DNA of 64,000 nucleotides from Aestuariibius violaceus (GTDB taxonomy: Bacteria > Pseudomonadota > Alphaproteobacteria > Rhodobacterales > Rhodobacteraceae). The stretch covers positions 62,001-126,000 of the forward strand of contig NZ_JBFONT020000007.1 of the NCBI RefSeq assembly GCF_040779325.2, given 5' to 3'. Of the stretch, positions 24,986 through 33,663 are shown piece by piece. The notes beneath the pieces were generated by a model. The model was not told where the DNA came from and did no database searches. It worked only from the letters and a program-made list of their open reading frames with translations. The number at the start of each line of letters is the position of its first letter. Position 1 is the first letter of the stretch. The position numbers and the translations under genes are program-made.

Positions 24986-27772
24986 ATGACCGTCAATTTC
25001 GCACTCTCGCTGTCGCCGGAAGGGATTCAGCTTCTGCACCGGGTCTCCGACGGGTGGCATCTGGTCGGCGACACGTCTCTTGAAAACCCCAAGCTCAAAA
25101 GCGCGCTCGAAGACCTGCGCCGCAAAGGCGCGGCGCTCGCGGCACCCGATCCGCTCCGCTGCAAGCTCCTGCTGCCGAACGACCAGATCAAGTATATCAC
25201 GATCAACCGGCGCGACATCGACGAAGACGATGTCCGCCACGCGCTGGCCGGCACGACGCCCTACACGGTCGATGATCTCGCCTATGACTGGCAGACCGCC
25301 GGCTCCTACACCTTCATCGCCGCCGTCGCCCGCGAAACCCTGAACGAAGCCAAGGATTTCGCCGCCCAGCACGGCTTCGGCCCCGTCGCCTTCGCCGCCG
25401 TACCGCGCCCCTTCACCTATGATGGCGAGGCGTTCTTCGGCGCCTGCGACGACAGCCTGAACATCGCCCGCGACGACATGCCCGTGCAGGTCACCGGCAT
25501 CGTCGAAGACACCGAAGCTCCGGTCGAGGATGATCCCGCAGACGCCCTCGATCTCGCCGAAATCGCCGCCAGCCTCGACGAGGCGGACGAGGCGCCAGCC
25601 GTCGAAGACACTCCCGAAACGCCTGTGGAAGAAGTCCTCTCCGAAGAGCCTGAACCACAGCTCGAAGAACTCGACCTCACCGCCGCCGGGGAAGAGCTCG
25701 AGCTGGTTCCGGAACAGGAGGCGGTTGTCGACGCGCCGGAAGAGGAGCCGCAGGATCAGGCTGAAACGGCTGAAGAGATCCCCTCGGATGCCGCCACGCT
25801 CACCGCAGACGCTGACGAAGCAGACACAGGCGCGCCCGACGCAACCGAAGACGCACCTCCCGAAGCCGTGACAGACGAGGCTGAAACGCCCCTGTCGGAG
25901 TCCGATGGCGACACCGAAGCGCCATCCGCTGAGCCGCAAGGCGAAGACACCAAAGCAGAAGAGGCCGAGACCTCCGAGGCCGATCTCCCGGACACCGAAG
26001 AGACGGCCACCAAGGATGGCCCGTCGGAAGAAGGCACGCCTCCCAGCCCGGCCGACGATCAGGAAGAGGCCGCAGAAGAGGCCTGCGACGCGATCACCCT
26101 CCCGACGGTCGACGAGGCAGAGCGAAGCGCAAAAGCCTCCGAAGCACCTGTTCTCACCTCGGAACTCAAGCCCCGCATTACCCTCGCTCCCCTCCCGGAC
26201 GAGGCAGCGCCGGAGACCCCCAAGCTCCCGGCCGCGCCAGCGGCCAAGTCCACAGCTTCTCCAGCGCCCACGCCGCTCGGCGCCGCCACCAGCGCCCCTG
26301 CCGCCAAGACGATTCCGACGCCCAAGGCCCCGGTGATCCGAAAGAACGCGAACGAGGCCGAGCGGATGACCGTCTTCGGCGCCCGCAGTGCCGAAGCCTC
26401 CGGCCGCGGTCCTCTCAAGCTCGCCGCAGCCATCGCCCTTCTTGCAGGGCTTGCAGGCGCCGGAATATGGGCCCTCGCACCCAAACCCGACGAGACCACG
26501 GTCACCGCAAGCGCCCCGGCGCCTGAAATTGCCGCACCGGCCCAGCCGGCTCCGCAACCCGCCGCCCTCTCAGACACCGCCCCAACGGCCCTCGCCGCCC
26601 TCGACTCCTCCGATTTCGTCAGCCCCGTCATCGAAGCCGCCCTGACAGACCGCTTCCAGACAGGCGATATCGAGGCCGAGCCAGAGCGTCAGATCGCCGT
26701 CGTCCCTGAATTGCCGCGCACCGACCGCGCGCCCTCTGCCGAACGCCGCGTCCTCAGCACCGATGAAAGCCGCCGGATCTACGCCGCAACCGGCGTCTGG
26801 CAGAAGGCGCCGCGCCGCCCCGACGCGCCCGGGCAGACGCTGCCCGGCACCCTGCCGACGCTGCCGGACGATCCCGGCCTCGCCGCCGTCGTCCCGGCCG
26901 CATTCGCGACCACACCGGCCGTCATAAACGACGTCCCCATGGCGGCTCCCGCGAACCCGCCGCAGCCGGAAGAGGAATTCGACCTCGACGACCGCGGCTT
27001 CGTGCGCGCCACGCCCGAGGGCACGGTCACCCCCGAGGGCGTCGTCGTCTATGCGGGCCGCCCCGACCTCGTGCCACCCCAGCGCCCGGACGCGCCCGAA
27101 CCGGCTCCGGCGGACGAGGCGATCGCTGACGCAGCACCAGAGGCCGATGCCACAGCCGGCGCCGTCTCCCTTGCCCTGCTGTCAGAGGCCCGCCCCCGCC
27201 CGCGCCCCGACGCAGAAACAGACGCAGAGACAACCGACGAGCCCGAAACGCTCGCCGCGTTCCGCCCGCAGACCCGCCCCGAGGACATCCCAGAGGCCGC
27301 ATCCGCTGAACCGACCACCACAACGCCCGGCGCCGTCGAGAACGCTCTGCAGGCCGCCCTCGCAGCCCCACCGCCGCCCGTTGCCTCGTCCAGCCCCCAG
27401 GCCGTCGCGCAGTCGATCCGGCCGTCGGTCCGGCCCGCCGGGTTCAGCCGCACCGTCGCCCGCGCCCAGCAAAGCCCGGCCGCCGCCGCACCGATCCAGC
27501 CGCGCGTCGTGCAGCCACCGGCGCCGACCGTCACGACCGCCGCCCGCGGGGCAACGGTCGAGAATGCAATCAACCTGCGACGGGTGAACCTCATCGGCGT
27601 CTACGGGCGCCCCGACAATCGCAGCGCCCTCGTTCGTCTGACGAACGGGCGCTACGTGAAGGTCCAGCGTGGCGACACCCTCGATGGCGGGCGGGTCGCC
27701 ACGATCAGCGACGACCAGCTGCTCTACGTCAAACGTGGCCGCACCATCGTCCTCGATATCCCCAGCGGGTAA
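24986..27772 (+). CDS. Single-pass membrane protein with GspL/PilM-like N-terminus and GspC/PilP-like C-terminus
   Basis: A 928-residue protein. Residues 1-150 resemble the cytoplasmic domain of GspL or PilM: LLLPNDQIKYITINRRDIDE, ALAGTTPYTVDDLAYDW, then FIAAVARETLNEAKDFAAQHG. Residues 165-390 are a Glu/Asp-rich, low-complexity linker. A single membrane helix lies at about 478-498 (KLAAAIALLAGLAGAGIWAL). A long Pro/Ala-rich periplasmic tail leads to a compact final domain (858-928) with NLIGVYGRPDNRSALVRL, YVKVQRGDTLDGG and LLYVKRGRTIVLDIP, like the homology region of GspC/PilP. The ATG follows GGGGGACG. The assignment is by eye. It could be a scaffold for a secretion or pilus-like machine, but no other such gene is in the window. 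Confidence 0.6.
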   Translation: MTVNFALSLSPEGIQLLHRVSDGWHLVGDTSLENPKLKSALEDLRRKGAALAAPDPLRCKLLLPNDQIKYITINRRDIDEDDVRHALAGTTPYTVDDLAYDWQTAGSYTFIAAVARETLNEAKDFAAQHGFGPVAFAAVPRPFTYDGEAFFGACDDSLNIARDDMPVQVTGIVEDTEAPVEDDPADALDLAEIAASLDEADEAPAVEDTPETPVEEVLSEEPEPQLEELDLTAAGEELELVPEQEAVVDAPEEEPQDQAETAEEIPSDAATLTADADEADTGAPDATEDAPPEAVTDEAETPLSESDGDTEAPSAEPQGEDTKAEEAETSEADLPDTEETATKDGPSEEGTPPSPADDQEEAAEEACDAITLPTVDEAERSAKASEAPVLTSELKPRITLAPLPDEAAPETPKLPAAPAAKSTASPAPTPLGAATSAPAAKTIPTPKAPVIRKNANEAERMTVFGARSAEASGRGPLKLAAAIALLAGLAGAGIWALAPKPDETTVTASAPAPEIAAPAQPAPQPAALSDTAPTALAALDSSDFVSPVIEAALTDRFQTGDIEAEPERQIAVVPELPRTDRAPSAERRVLSTDESRRIYAATGVWQKAPRRPDAPGQTLPGTLPTLPDDPGLAAVVPAAFATTPAVINDVPMAAPANPPQPEEEFDLDDRGFVRATPEGTVTPEGVVVYAGRPDLVPPQRPDAPEPAPADEAIADAAPEADATAGAVSLALLSEARPRPRPDAETDAETTDEPETLAAFRPQTRPEDIPEAASAEPTTTTPGAVENALQAALAAPPPPVASSSPQAVAQSIRPSVRPAGFSRTVARAQQSPAAAAPIQPRVVQPPAPTVTTAARGATVENAINLRRVNLIGVYGRPDNRSALVRLTNGRYVKVQRGDTLDGGRVATISDDQLLYVKRGRTIVLDIPSG

Positions 27773-27785
27773 CCCCCGGAGTTGC

Positions 27786-27829
27786 GGGACGGTGGGCGGG
27801 GCGACGCGCGCCAGCGCGAGCGCCGTCCC
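27786..27829. terminator. GC-rich hairpin between convergent genes
   Basis: GGGACGG at 27786-27792 pairs with CCGTCCC at 27823-27829, with a second short GCGCG/CGCGC pairing inside. It fills most of the 67 bp between the stops of the fusion-protein gene and hppD, so it is a plausible two-way terminator. Confidence 0.45.
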
Positions 27830-27839
27830 GTCGTCCCCC

Positions 27840-28937
27840 TCAGGCACTCTCTTTCAGCACGCCGCGCGCGATCTGGTCCGCCTCGATCGACTCGAACAGC
27901 GCCTTGAAGTTGCCCTCGCCGAACCCGTCATCCCCCTTGCGCTGGATGAACTCGAAGAAGATCGGCCCGATCACGGTCTTCGAGAAGATCTGCAGAAGGA
28001 TCCGCGTCTCCCCCCCATCGACCACCCCTTCCCCGTCGATCAGGATCCCGTGCTCCATCATCCGGTCGAGCGGCTCTTCATGCCCCGGCACCCGGTCATG
28101 GCTCTGCTCATAGTAGGTCACAGGCGGCGCGGGCATGAACTTGATCCCGTTCCCCGCGATCGCATCGACCGCGCCGTAGATGTCCCGCGCGCCCACCGCG
28201 ATGTGCTGGATCCCCTCGCCCTTGTAGCGTTTCAGATACTCGACGATCTGCCCCGTCTCTCCGCGATCCTCGTTAATCGGGATCCGGATCCGCCCGCAGG
28301 GCGAGGTCAGCGCGCGGCTGAACAGCCCGGTGAACTTCCCCTCGATGTCGAAGAACCGGATTTCCTTGAAGTTGAACAGATCGCCGTAGAACCGGAACCA
28401 GACGTCCATGTTCCCCTTGTGAACGTTATGCGTCAGGTGATCGAGGTAGTAGAACCCGACCCCCTCGGGATGGGCTTTCCCGGTCCAGCCGAACTCCGCG
28501 TTATAGGCCGAGGTCTCGTAATACTCCTCAACGAAGTAGATCAGGCTCTCACCGATCCCCCGGATTGCTGGCACGTCCAGCGTCTTCCCGTCGCCCTCAT
28601 AGGGCTCCGCCCCTTTCGAGACGGCATGGTCGAACGCGTGCTGAGCGTCGACCACCCGCCACGCCATCGACGGCGCACAGGGCCCATGCTCCTCGACAAA
28701 GGCACGCGCATGAGATCCCGGTTCGTCGTTCAGGATGTAGGTGATATCCCCCTGCTGCCAGACCTCGATCGCCTTGGTCTTGTGGGTCGCGACATGGGTG
28801 TAGCCCATCTTGCGAAACAGCTCCCGCAGCGTTTCGGGCTCCGGATGGGCAAATTCGACAAACTCGAACCCGTCCGTCCCGGCGGGATTGTCCTTGGTGA
28901 TCTCGGCTTTCGGCGCGTCGTGGGGAAACGGTCCCAT
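27840..28937 (-). CDS. hppD: 4-hydroxyphenylpyruvate dioxygenase
   Basis: A 365-residue Fe(II) dioxygenase that converts 4-hydroxyphenylpyruvate to homogentisate in tyrosine breakdown. Two VOC halves are visible. The predicted iron ligands are His167 (LDHLTHNV), His245 (GIQHIAVG) and Glu329 (FFEFIQRKG), all in their conserved motifs. The ATG at 28937 follows CAGGGAG. A divergent Lrp/AsnC-family gene begins 135 bp away, suggesting amino-acid-responsive control. Homogentisate dioxygenase is not in the window. Confidence 0.93.
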   Translation of the reverse strand: MGPFPHDAPKAEITKDNPAGTDGFEFVEFAHPEPETLRELFRKMGYTHVATHKTKAIEVWQQGDITYILNDEPGSHARAFVEEHGPCAPSMAWRVVDAQHAFDHAVSKGAEPYEGDGKTLDVPAIRGIGESLIYFVEEYYETSAYNAEFGWTGKAHPEGVGFYYLDHLTHNVHKGNMDVWFRFYGDLFNFKEIRFFDIEGKFTGLFSRALTSPCGRIRIPINEDRGETGQIVEYLKRYKGEGIQHIAVGARDIYGAVDAIAGNGIKFMPAPPVTYYEQSHDRVPGHEEPLDRMMEHGILIDGEGVVDGGETRILLQIFSKTVIGPIFFEFIQRKGDDGFGEGNFKALFESIEADQIARGVLKESA

Positions 28938-29055
28938 GGGTCAAGCTCCCTGCTGTAACGTTTTGGCAAGGATACTGCATCAGACTTGCGGAAGCTGCGC
29001 TTTGTGAGCTTCGAATCCAGATAAACGCGCGAGCCATTGACAGACTAAGAAATTC

Positions 29056-29076
29056 TCATGCGTAATTCCCGCATGA
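29056..29076. promoter_or_regulatory. Perfect palindrome at the start of the Lrp-family gene
   Basis: TCATGCG-TAATTCC-CGCATGA, a 7-bp perfect inverted repeat with a 7-nt spacer, covers the start codon region of the regulator and lies upstream of hppD. This is the kind of site an Lrp/AsnC protein might bind for self-control, but binding is inferred only. Confidence 0.45.
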
Positions 29077-29531
29077 AACTTGATGAAACAGACAAGCGCC
29101 TCCTCGCTGCACTGCAGCGCAACGGTCAACTCACAGCCCAGGATCTTGGCGAGCACCTCAACCTCTCGCCCAGCCAGGCGGGCCGCCGCCGCCAGCGGCT
29201 CGAGGCGGCCGGCGTCATTGCCAACTACGCCGCACGGCTGGACCCCGAGGCGCTCGGCCTCGACGTCCAGGCCTTCGTGCAGGTCCAACTTGGCACCCAT
29301 GGCGCCAAACCGGCCCAGGACATCGCCCGCCTGATCGCCAACCGGCCCGAGATCACCTCGGCCTGGACCATGACCGGAGAGGCCGATTACCTCCTCCGCG
29401 TCTGGGCCGAGGATCTCAAGACGCTCCATAGTCTGATCCACGACGTCCTGCTCGCCCACCCCGCCGTGGCGCGGGTGCAAAGCCAGATCGTCCTCGATCA
29501 GATCAAGCGCGACGCGCCCCTACCCCTCTGA
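29073..29531 (+). CDS. Lrp/AsnC family transcriptional regulator
   Basis: A 152-residue regulator. MKLDETDKRLLAALQRNGQL begins the winged helix-turn-helix (to about residue 60, with LSPSQAGRRRQRLEAAGVI as the recognition part). The rest is the effector-binding RAM domain (ending VARVQSQIVLDQIK). ATG 29073 was chosen because the family starts here; ATG 29058 would add five residues. Divergence from hppD suggests it controls tyrosine or phenylalanine degradation. It overlaps the convergent cobT by 12 bp. Confidence 0.87.
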   Translation: MKLDETDKRLLAALQRNGQLTAQDLGEHLNLSPSQAGRRRQRLEAAGVIANYAARLDPEALGLDVQAFVQVQLGTHGAKPAQDIARLIANRPEITSAWTMTGEADYLLRVWAEDLKTLHSLIHDVLLAHPAVARVQSQIVLDQIKRDAPLPL

Positions 29532-30530
29532 CACACCGGCCTGCGCAAAGGTCGCCATCCCGTGATGACAGGCCAACGCCCCTCTCAGGATCTGCACCGC
29601 CAGCGCCGCCCCGGTCCCCTCCCCCAGCCGCATCCCAAGATCCAGAAGCGGCTCTTTTCCCAACGCGTCCAGCACCTTGGCATGCGCCGCTTCGGCGCTT
29701 CGATGCCCCGCAACAGCATGATCCAAAGCCCCCGGCACAGCTTTCTCCAACGCCGCAGCCGCCGCACAACAGATGAACCCGTCGAGGATCACCGGAATCC
29801 GCCGCGCCCGCGCGGAAGCAATCGCCCCGGCCATCGCTGCCAACTCCCGCCCGCCGAGGCAGCGCAACAATTCCAGCGGCGCCTGACCCCCATGGCGCGC
29901 GACCCCCTCGCTCACCACCCGCCGTTTCACGGCAAGCCCCACATCATCCACACCGGTCCCCCGGCCAACCCACTCCTCGGCCTCTCCCCCGAAGAGAGCC
30001 GCCGCCAAAGCCGCCGCCGACGTCGTATTCCCGATCCCCATCTCGCCGGTCATAACCAGATCCGCCTCCGGGTCGACCGCCTCCCATCCGGCCGACAAGG
30101 CCGAGACGACCTCCGCCTCGCTCATCGCCGGTGCGGCCGTGAAATCCGCCACAGGCGCATCCAGCGCCAGATCATGCACATGCAGCTGCGCCCCGGCCAG
30201 CTCCGCCAGCTGATTGATCGCCGCCCCGCCCGCATGGAAATTGGCCACCATCTGCACAGTCACCTCCGCCGGAAAGGCCGAAACCCCCTGCGCCACCACC
30301 CCGTGATTGCCCGCGAAGACAATCACCTGCGGCCGCTCGCACCGCACCGACGCATCCCCGCGCCAGCTCGCATACCACTCCGCCAGCGCCTCCAGCCGCC
30401 CGAGCGCCCCAGGCGGCTTCGTCAACTGCGCATCCCGCGCCCGCACCGCCGCCACAGCCTCCGCATCGGGGCCCGCAAGCGTCGATAGAACCGTCTGAAA
30501 TTCCGAAAGGGTCGTGAAAGGGGCTGCCAT
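29520..30530 (-). CDS. cobT: Nicotinate-nucleotide-dimethylbenzimidazole phosphoribosyltransferase
   Basis: A 336-residue enzyme that activates 5,6-dimethylbenzimidazole to its ribotide for the lower ligand of cobalamin. Visible hallmarks are KPPGALGRLE near the N-terminus, VIVFAGNHGV, GEMGIGNTTSAAAL and the C-terminal MRLGEGTGAAL, which carries the catalytic Glu. The start at 30530 (MAAPFTTLSEF) matches the family; ATG 30539 and TTG 30548 are in frame upstream. It is divergent from cobS with only 48 bp between start codons. Confidence 0.93.
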   Translation of the reverse strand: MAAPFTTLSEFQTVLSTLAGPDAEAVAAVRARDAQLTKPPGALGRLEALAEWYASWRGDASVRCERPQVIVFAGNHGVVAQGVSAFPAEVTVQMVANFHAGGAAINQLAELAGAQLHVHDLALDAPVADFTAAPAMSEAEVVSALSAGWEAVDPEADLVMTGEMGIGNTTSAAALAAALFGGEAEEWVGRGTGVDDVGLAVKRRVVSEGVARHGGQAPLELLRCLGGRELAAMAGAIASARARRIPVILDGFICCAAAAALEKAVPGALDHAVAGHRSAEAAHAKVLDALGKEPLLDLGMRLGEGTGAALAVQILRGALACHHGMATFAQAGVSEG

Positions 30531-30578
30531 GAGATCCATCGTTGCCAAGCGTGTCCCCCCTCTTTACCGCTCGGGGGG

Positions 30579-31337
30579 GTGAAGGGAAGCGATCTGATAG
30601 AACTGGCCGATATCGGGCGGGCCTTCGGCCTTCTCACCCGGATTCCGGTCCCGGTCGACGGCGACAGGGCGATGGCCCGCGGCGCCCGCGCCGTCTGGGC
30701 CTGGCCCCTCGTCGGCCTCACCCTCGGCCTCACCGCCGGGCTGATTGGGGCGGCCGCTCATACCATCTGGGCCTCCCCCCTCCTCGCCGCCGCCGCAACC
30801 ATGGCGACACTCGCCCTCCTCAGCGGCGCCATGCACGAAGACGGCCTCGCCGACTGCGCCGACGGCTTCTTCGGCGCGTCCGACAAGACCCGCCGCCTCG
30901 AGATCATGAAGGACAGCCGCATCGGCGCCTTCGGCGTCCTCGCCCTGATCCTCACCAGCCTCCTACGCCTCGCCGCCCTCGCCCTCCTCTTCGAAGCCGG
31001 AAACGCCCTCACCGCCATCACCGCCGCCGCCATCCTCTCGCGCGCAACCATGGTTCCGCTGATGAATGGCCTCCCCCCGGCCCGCCCGAACGGCCTCTCA
31101 AGCGCCGTCGGCCGCCCGCCACGGGAAACGGCCCTCACCGCCCTTGGCCTCGCAACGCTCACCACGCTGATCCTGACAGGTCTCCCGGCCCTCGCTGCCC
31201 TTGCAATCGCGACCCTGACGGCCCTCGCCTGCGCCGCCATCGCAAGATCAAAGATCGGCGGCCAGACCGGAGACGTCCTCGGCGCCACTCAGCAAATCGT
31301 GGACCTCGCCGTCCTCCTCACGCTCGCCGCCCTTTAA
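30579..31337 (+). CDS. cobS: Adenosylcobinamide-GDP ribazoletransferase
   Basis: A 252-residue membrane enzyme joining adenosylcobinamide-GDP and alpha-ribazole, the last step of cobalamin assembly. The signature blocks MHEDGLADCADGFFG (about residues 84-98) and KDSRIGAFG are present, and several hydrophobic helices follow. The start is GTG at 30579 with a G-rich stretch just before it. It works directly downstream of the CobT product, and the two genes are divergent neighbours. Confidence 0.92.
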   Translation: MKGSDLIELADIGRAFGLLTRIPVPVDGDRAMARGARAVWAWPLVGLTLGLTAGLIGAAAHTIWASPLLAAAATMATLALLSGAMHEDGLADCADGFFGASDKTRRLEIMKDSRIGAFGVLALILTSLLRLAALALLFEAGNALTAITAAAILSRATMVPLMNGLPPARPNGLSSAVGRPPRETALTALGLATLTTLILTGLPALAALAIATLTALACAAIARSKIGGQTGDVLGATQQIVDLAVLLTLAAL

Positions 31338-31352
31338 CCCTACCGACAATTA

Positions 31353-31406
31353 ACCTTAACGCCCCCGATCGGAGGACAAGGCTCCTTCATCTGGCCAAAA
31401 ATACTC
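31353..31406. repeat. Single copy of the intergenic TTAACCTTAACG / CTTCATCTGG element
   Basis: ACCTTAACGCCCCC at 31353 is followed 32 bp later by CTTCATCTGG at 31385 and then CCAAAAATACTC. The same two blocks at the same spacing recur four times in the array at 55970-56620. It lies just after the cobS stop, in the 100 bp between cobS and the convergent FG-GAP-like gene. Confidence 0.65.
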
Positions 31407-31437
31407 AAAATCCAACGGCCTCGATCAGCCCGAACCC

Positions 31438-32268
31438 CTAACAGGCAAGCGCGGCTTCCATCGAGGCGCGCCCCCGATAGGCCCCCAGATCGCGCGTGGT
31501 CAAAGCCGCCCCGTCCCAGGTCACTCCCACGATCCTCTGCCAATCCGCATCGGCCAGAACCATCTCCGGCCGCCCGCCGCAGTCGCGCACCCCGCCCGAG
31601 ATGAACTCCTCCCCGATCCGGTGGTTCGTCACCCCCTCGAGCCGCGCCACCTCGCGCAGGCCCCCGCCCTCATACCGCCAGACCCGCAACACCTTCGCCA
31701 GATGCGGCCGGTCCACATAGGCGATCTCTACCGCCCCGTCCCCGTCCAGATCCGTCCACGCGGCGGGTGCGAGCCACCGATTCCGCTGACCGATATAGGG
31801 AGTCGCGGCAATCAACCGGTACTCCCGCTCACCGTTCAATCCGATAGGACCAGCGGGGTCAGCGCCGTAGATCGCAATCTGAGCGGCCTGAGTGAAGCTT
31901 GATCGAACCGTGACGATCTCGGCAATTCGATCATCATCCAGATCGACAATACGCGGCGCCATATCTTCGAAGACATGGTCATCCCCCGCCTCAACGAACG
32001 TTCCGTAATCCCGGCAGGCAAGGCTATCGTGGCGGAACAAGATCTCCAGCTTCCGCGCTTCCGGCAGGCGTCCCATGATTGCATGGCCATAGATGTCGGT
32101 CGGGTCGGAGTATTGGGCAGCCTCGATACCACCCGAATGACCCCAAACAAAGCTGGTCTTTATACCCACAGCCGAAAAACCGAACCGGCAGGCCTCGGCC
32201 TGTGCTGCGCCGAACCACAGAAGAACAACCGCAAGACACGCCCCGAGTATCGCTCGTGCCCCGATCAG
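31438..32268 (-). CDS. Exported FG-GAP/VCBS-like protein, probable CTG start
   Basis: About 276 residues. A hydrophobic signal segment (ILGACLAVVLLWFGAAQAEA) is followed by beta-propeller-like repeats with calcium-type loops (IVDLDDDRIAEIVTV and WTDLDGDGAVEIAYVD), as in FG-GAP/VCBS proteins, so it is probably periplasmic or outer-membrane linked. No ATG, GTG or TTG lies near the signal peptide in this frame. The only nearby candidate is CTG at 32268, which overlaps the ferredoxin stop as CTGA, so I propose translational coupling from CTG. The true start is uncertain. The function is unknown. Confidence 0.6.
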   Translation of the reverse strand: MIGARAILGACLAVVLLWFGAAQAEACRFGFSAVGIKTSFVWGHSGGIEAAQYSDPTDIYGHAIMGRLPEARKLEILFRHDSLACRDYGTFVEAGDDHVFEDMAPRIVDLDDDRIAEIVTVRSSFTQAAQIAIYGADPAGPIGLNGEREYRLIAATPYIGQRNRWLAPAAWTDLDGDGAVEIAYVDRPHLAKVLRVWRYEGGGLREVARLEGVTNHRIGEEFISGGVRDCGGRPEMVLADADWQRIVGVTWDGAALTTRDLGAYRGRASMEAALAC

Positions 32269-32588
32269 ATCTGTTTCTCCGGCATCTGCACCACCAACCC
32301 GTCCAGCGCATCCGTCACCTTCAACTGGCAGGTCAGGCGCGAGCGCACCGGATCGGGCTCGTAGGCAAAGTCCAGCATGTCCTCTTCCATCGGATCCTTC
32401 GCCGGCAGCTTCTCGACCCAATCCTCGGCCACATAGACATGGCAGGTCGAGCAGGCGCAGGCGCCGCCGCAATCGGCCTCGATCCCCGGGATGCCGTTGT
32501 CGCGGGCCCCCTCCATGACCGACAGACCATTGGCCACCTCGACCACATGCTCCTTCCCGCCATGCTCGATATAGGTGATCTTCGCCAT
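32265..32588 (-). CDS. Adrenodoxin-type 2Fe-2S ferredoxin
   Basis: A 107-residue electron-transfer protein. Cys40, Cys46, Cys49 and Cys87 form the C-x5-C-x2-C...C cluster pattern of ISC/adrenodoxin-type ferredoxins (motif ADCGGACACSTC). It could supply electrons for Fe-S assembly or to a cytochrome P450; no partner is adjacent. The ATG at 32588 follows GGAGCGTCGAGG. The stop overlaps the next gene. Confidence 0.9.
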   Translation of the reverse strand: MAKITYIEHGGKEHVVEVANGLSVMEGARDNGIPGIEADCGGACACSTCHVYVAEDWVEKLPAKDPMEEDMLDFAYEPDPVRSRLTCQLKVTDALDGLVVQMPEKQI

Positions 32589-32701
32589 CCTCGACGCTCC
32601 TGCTTCTCAATTCACCTATGTGGTCCTAGCGGTCCCGGCCCGGGGGTCAATCGCTTTTGCCAAGCCTCAGGCAGATCGAGCGGCGCAGGCGCCATTGTAT
32701 T

Positions 32702-33460
32702 TCACCGCGCCGTATACCCACCGTCGACCGGCCAGACGGCGCCGGTGGTGAAACCGGCTGCGTCGGACAGCAGAAAGGCAACGGTGTCAGCGACCTCCAG
32801 CGGGCTCGCCATCCGGCCCATCGGGTGCATCGCCGCCAATCCGTCACGGTCCTCAGCAGGCAGGTCCTTCATGGAGAGGGTATCAACGAAACCGGGCGCG
32901 ACAGCATTGATACGGATCCCTTTCCCCGCGCAGTCGAGGGCGGCCTCCCGCGTCAGACCGATCACACCGTGCTTGGACGCGGTGTAATCCGCCAGCCCAC
33001 CGACACCGACAAGGCCGTTTGCCGAGGCAAGGTTGACGATCGCACCCCCACCGCTTCGCCCGATCGCAGGGATCTCATGCTTCAGGCAAAGGAACGTGCC
33101 GGTCAGATTGATCGCAATCACACTGTTCCAGACGTCAAGCCGCTTGCTGGTGAGAGGTACAGGCGCTTCCCCGGGACCCCCGGCATTGTTCACCGCAAGG
33201 TGCAGACCGCCAAGACGGTCGCAAACCTCGCCCACAAAGCCGCGAACCGCGCTCTCGTCACGCACGTCGCACCCCCCGCCAAAGGCGCGCTCTCCCGTCG
33301 GATCGAGCCTCGCTGCCATCGCTGTGGCCTCAACCCTGTCCCGGCTGCAAAGGGCAACGGCCGCTCCACGCTTGAAAAGGGTTTCGGCGATGACTTCGCC
33401 GATCCCGCGTGTTCCGCCCGTTACGAGAACCACCTTGTCAGAGAACTCAACCAAGCCCAT
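32702..33460 (-). CDS. SDR family NAD(P)-dependent oxidoreductase
   Basis: A 252-residue classical short-chain dehydrogenase. The Rossmann motif TGGTRGIG is at residues 14-21, NNAG at 91-94, and the catalytic Ser146, Tyr159 and Lys163 (YTASK) are in place; PVDGGYTAR closes the chain. The substrate is unknown. It is a single gene upstream of the ferredoxin on the same strand, with a 113-bp gap. Confidence 0.87.
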   Translation of the reverse strand: MGLVEFSDKVVLVTGGTRGIGEVIAETLFKRGAAVALCSRDRVEATAMAARLDPTGERAFGGGCDVRDESAVRGFVGEVCDRLGGLHLAVNNAGGPGEAPVPLTSKRLDVWNSVIAINLTGTFLCLKHEIPAIGRSGGGAIVNLASANGLVGVGGLADYTASKHGVIGLTREAALDCAGKGIRINAVAPGFVDTLSMKDLPAEDRDGLAAMHPMGRMASPLEVADTVAFLLSDAAGFTTGAVWPVDGGYTAR

Positions 33461-33558
33461 CCCCCTCGATCGTCGAGCGAGGCAGGGTGTAAGTCAAACA
33501 CCGGCAAACGGCGAGCCGGGGCCTGGCCTATTGGTGCCACCCCATTGTCAGCAGAAAA

Positions 33559-33584
33559 GGCCCCCGAAGTTGCCTTCGGGGGCC
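33559..33584 (-). terminator. Rho-independent terminator after degP
   Basis: GGCCCCCGAAG pairs perfectly with CTTCGGGGGCC across a TTGC loop. On the minus strand the stem is followed by TTTTCTG. It lies 80 bp past the degP stop and should end the gor-hflKC-degP side transcription. Confidence 0.75.
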
Positions 33585-33663
33585 GTTATCCGTGCCGGGG
33601 GTTTGGCACCCTCAACACCTATCGTCTGCAGCTGCTGCCCAACGGGCGGCATCCGGCGCTGCC

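Noticed and set aside
24923..26557. Open frame of 544 codons on the minus strand opposite the GspL/GspC-like gene
   Set aside because: Its sequence is repetitive Gly/Arg/Phe-rich reverse complement of the acidic linker, with no domain or ribosome site.
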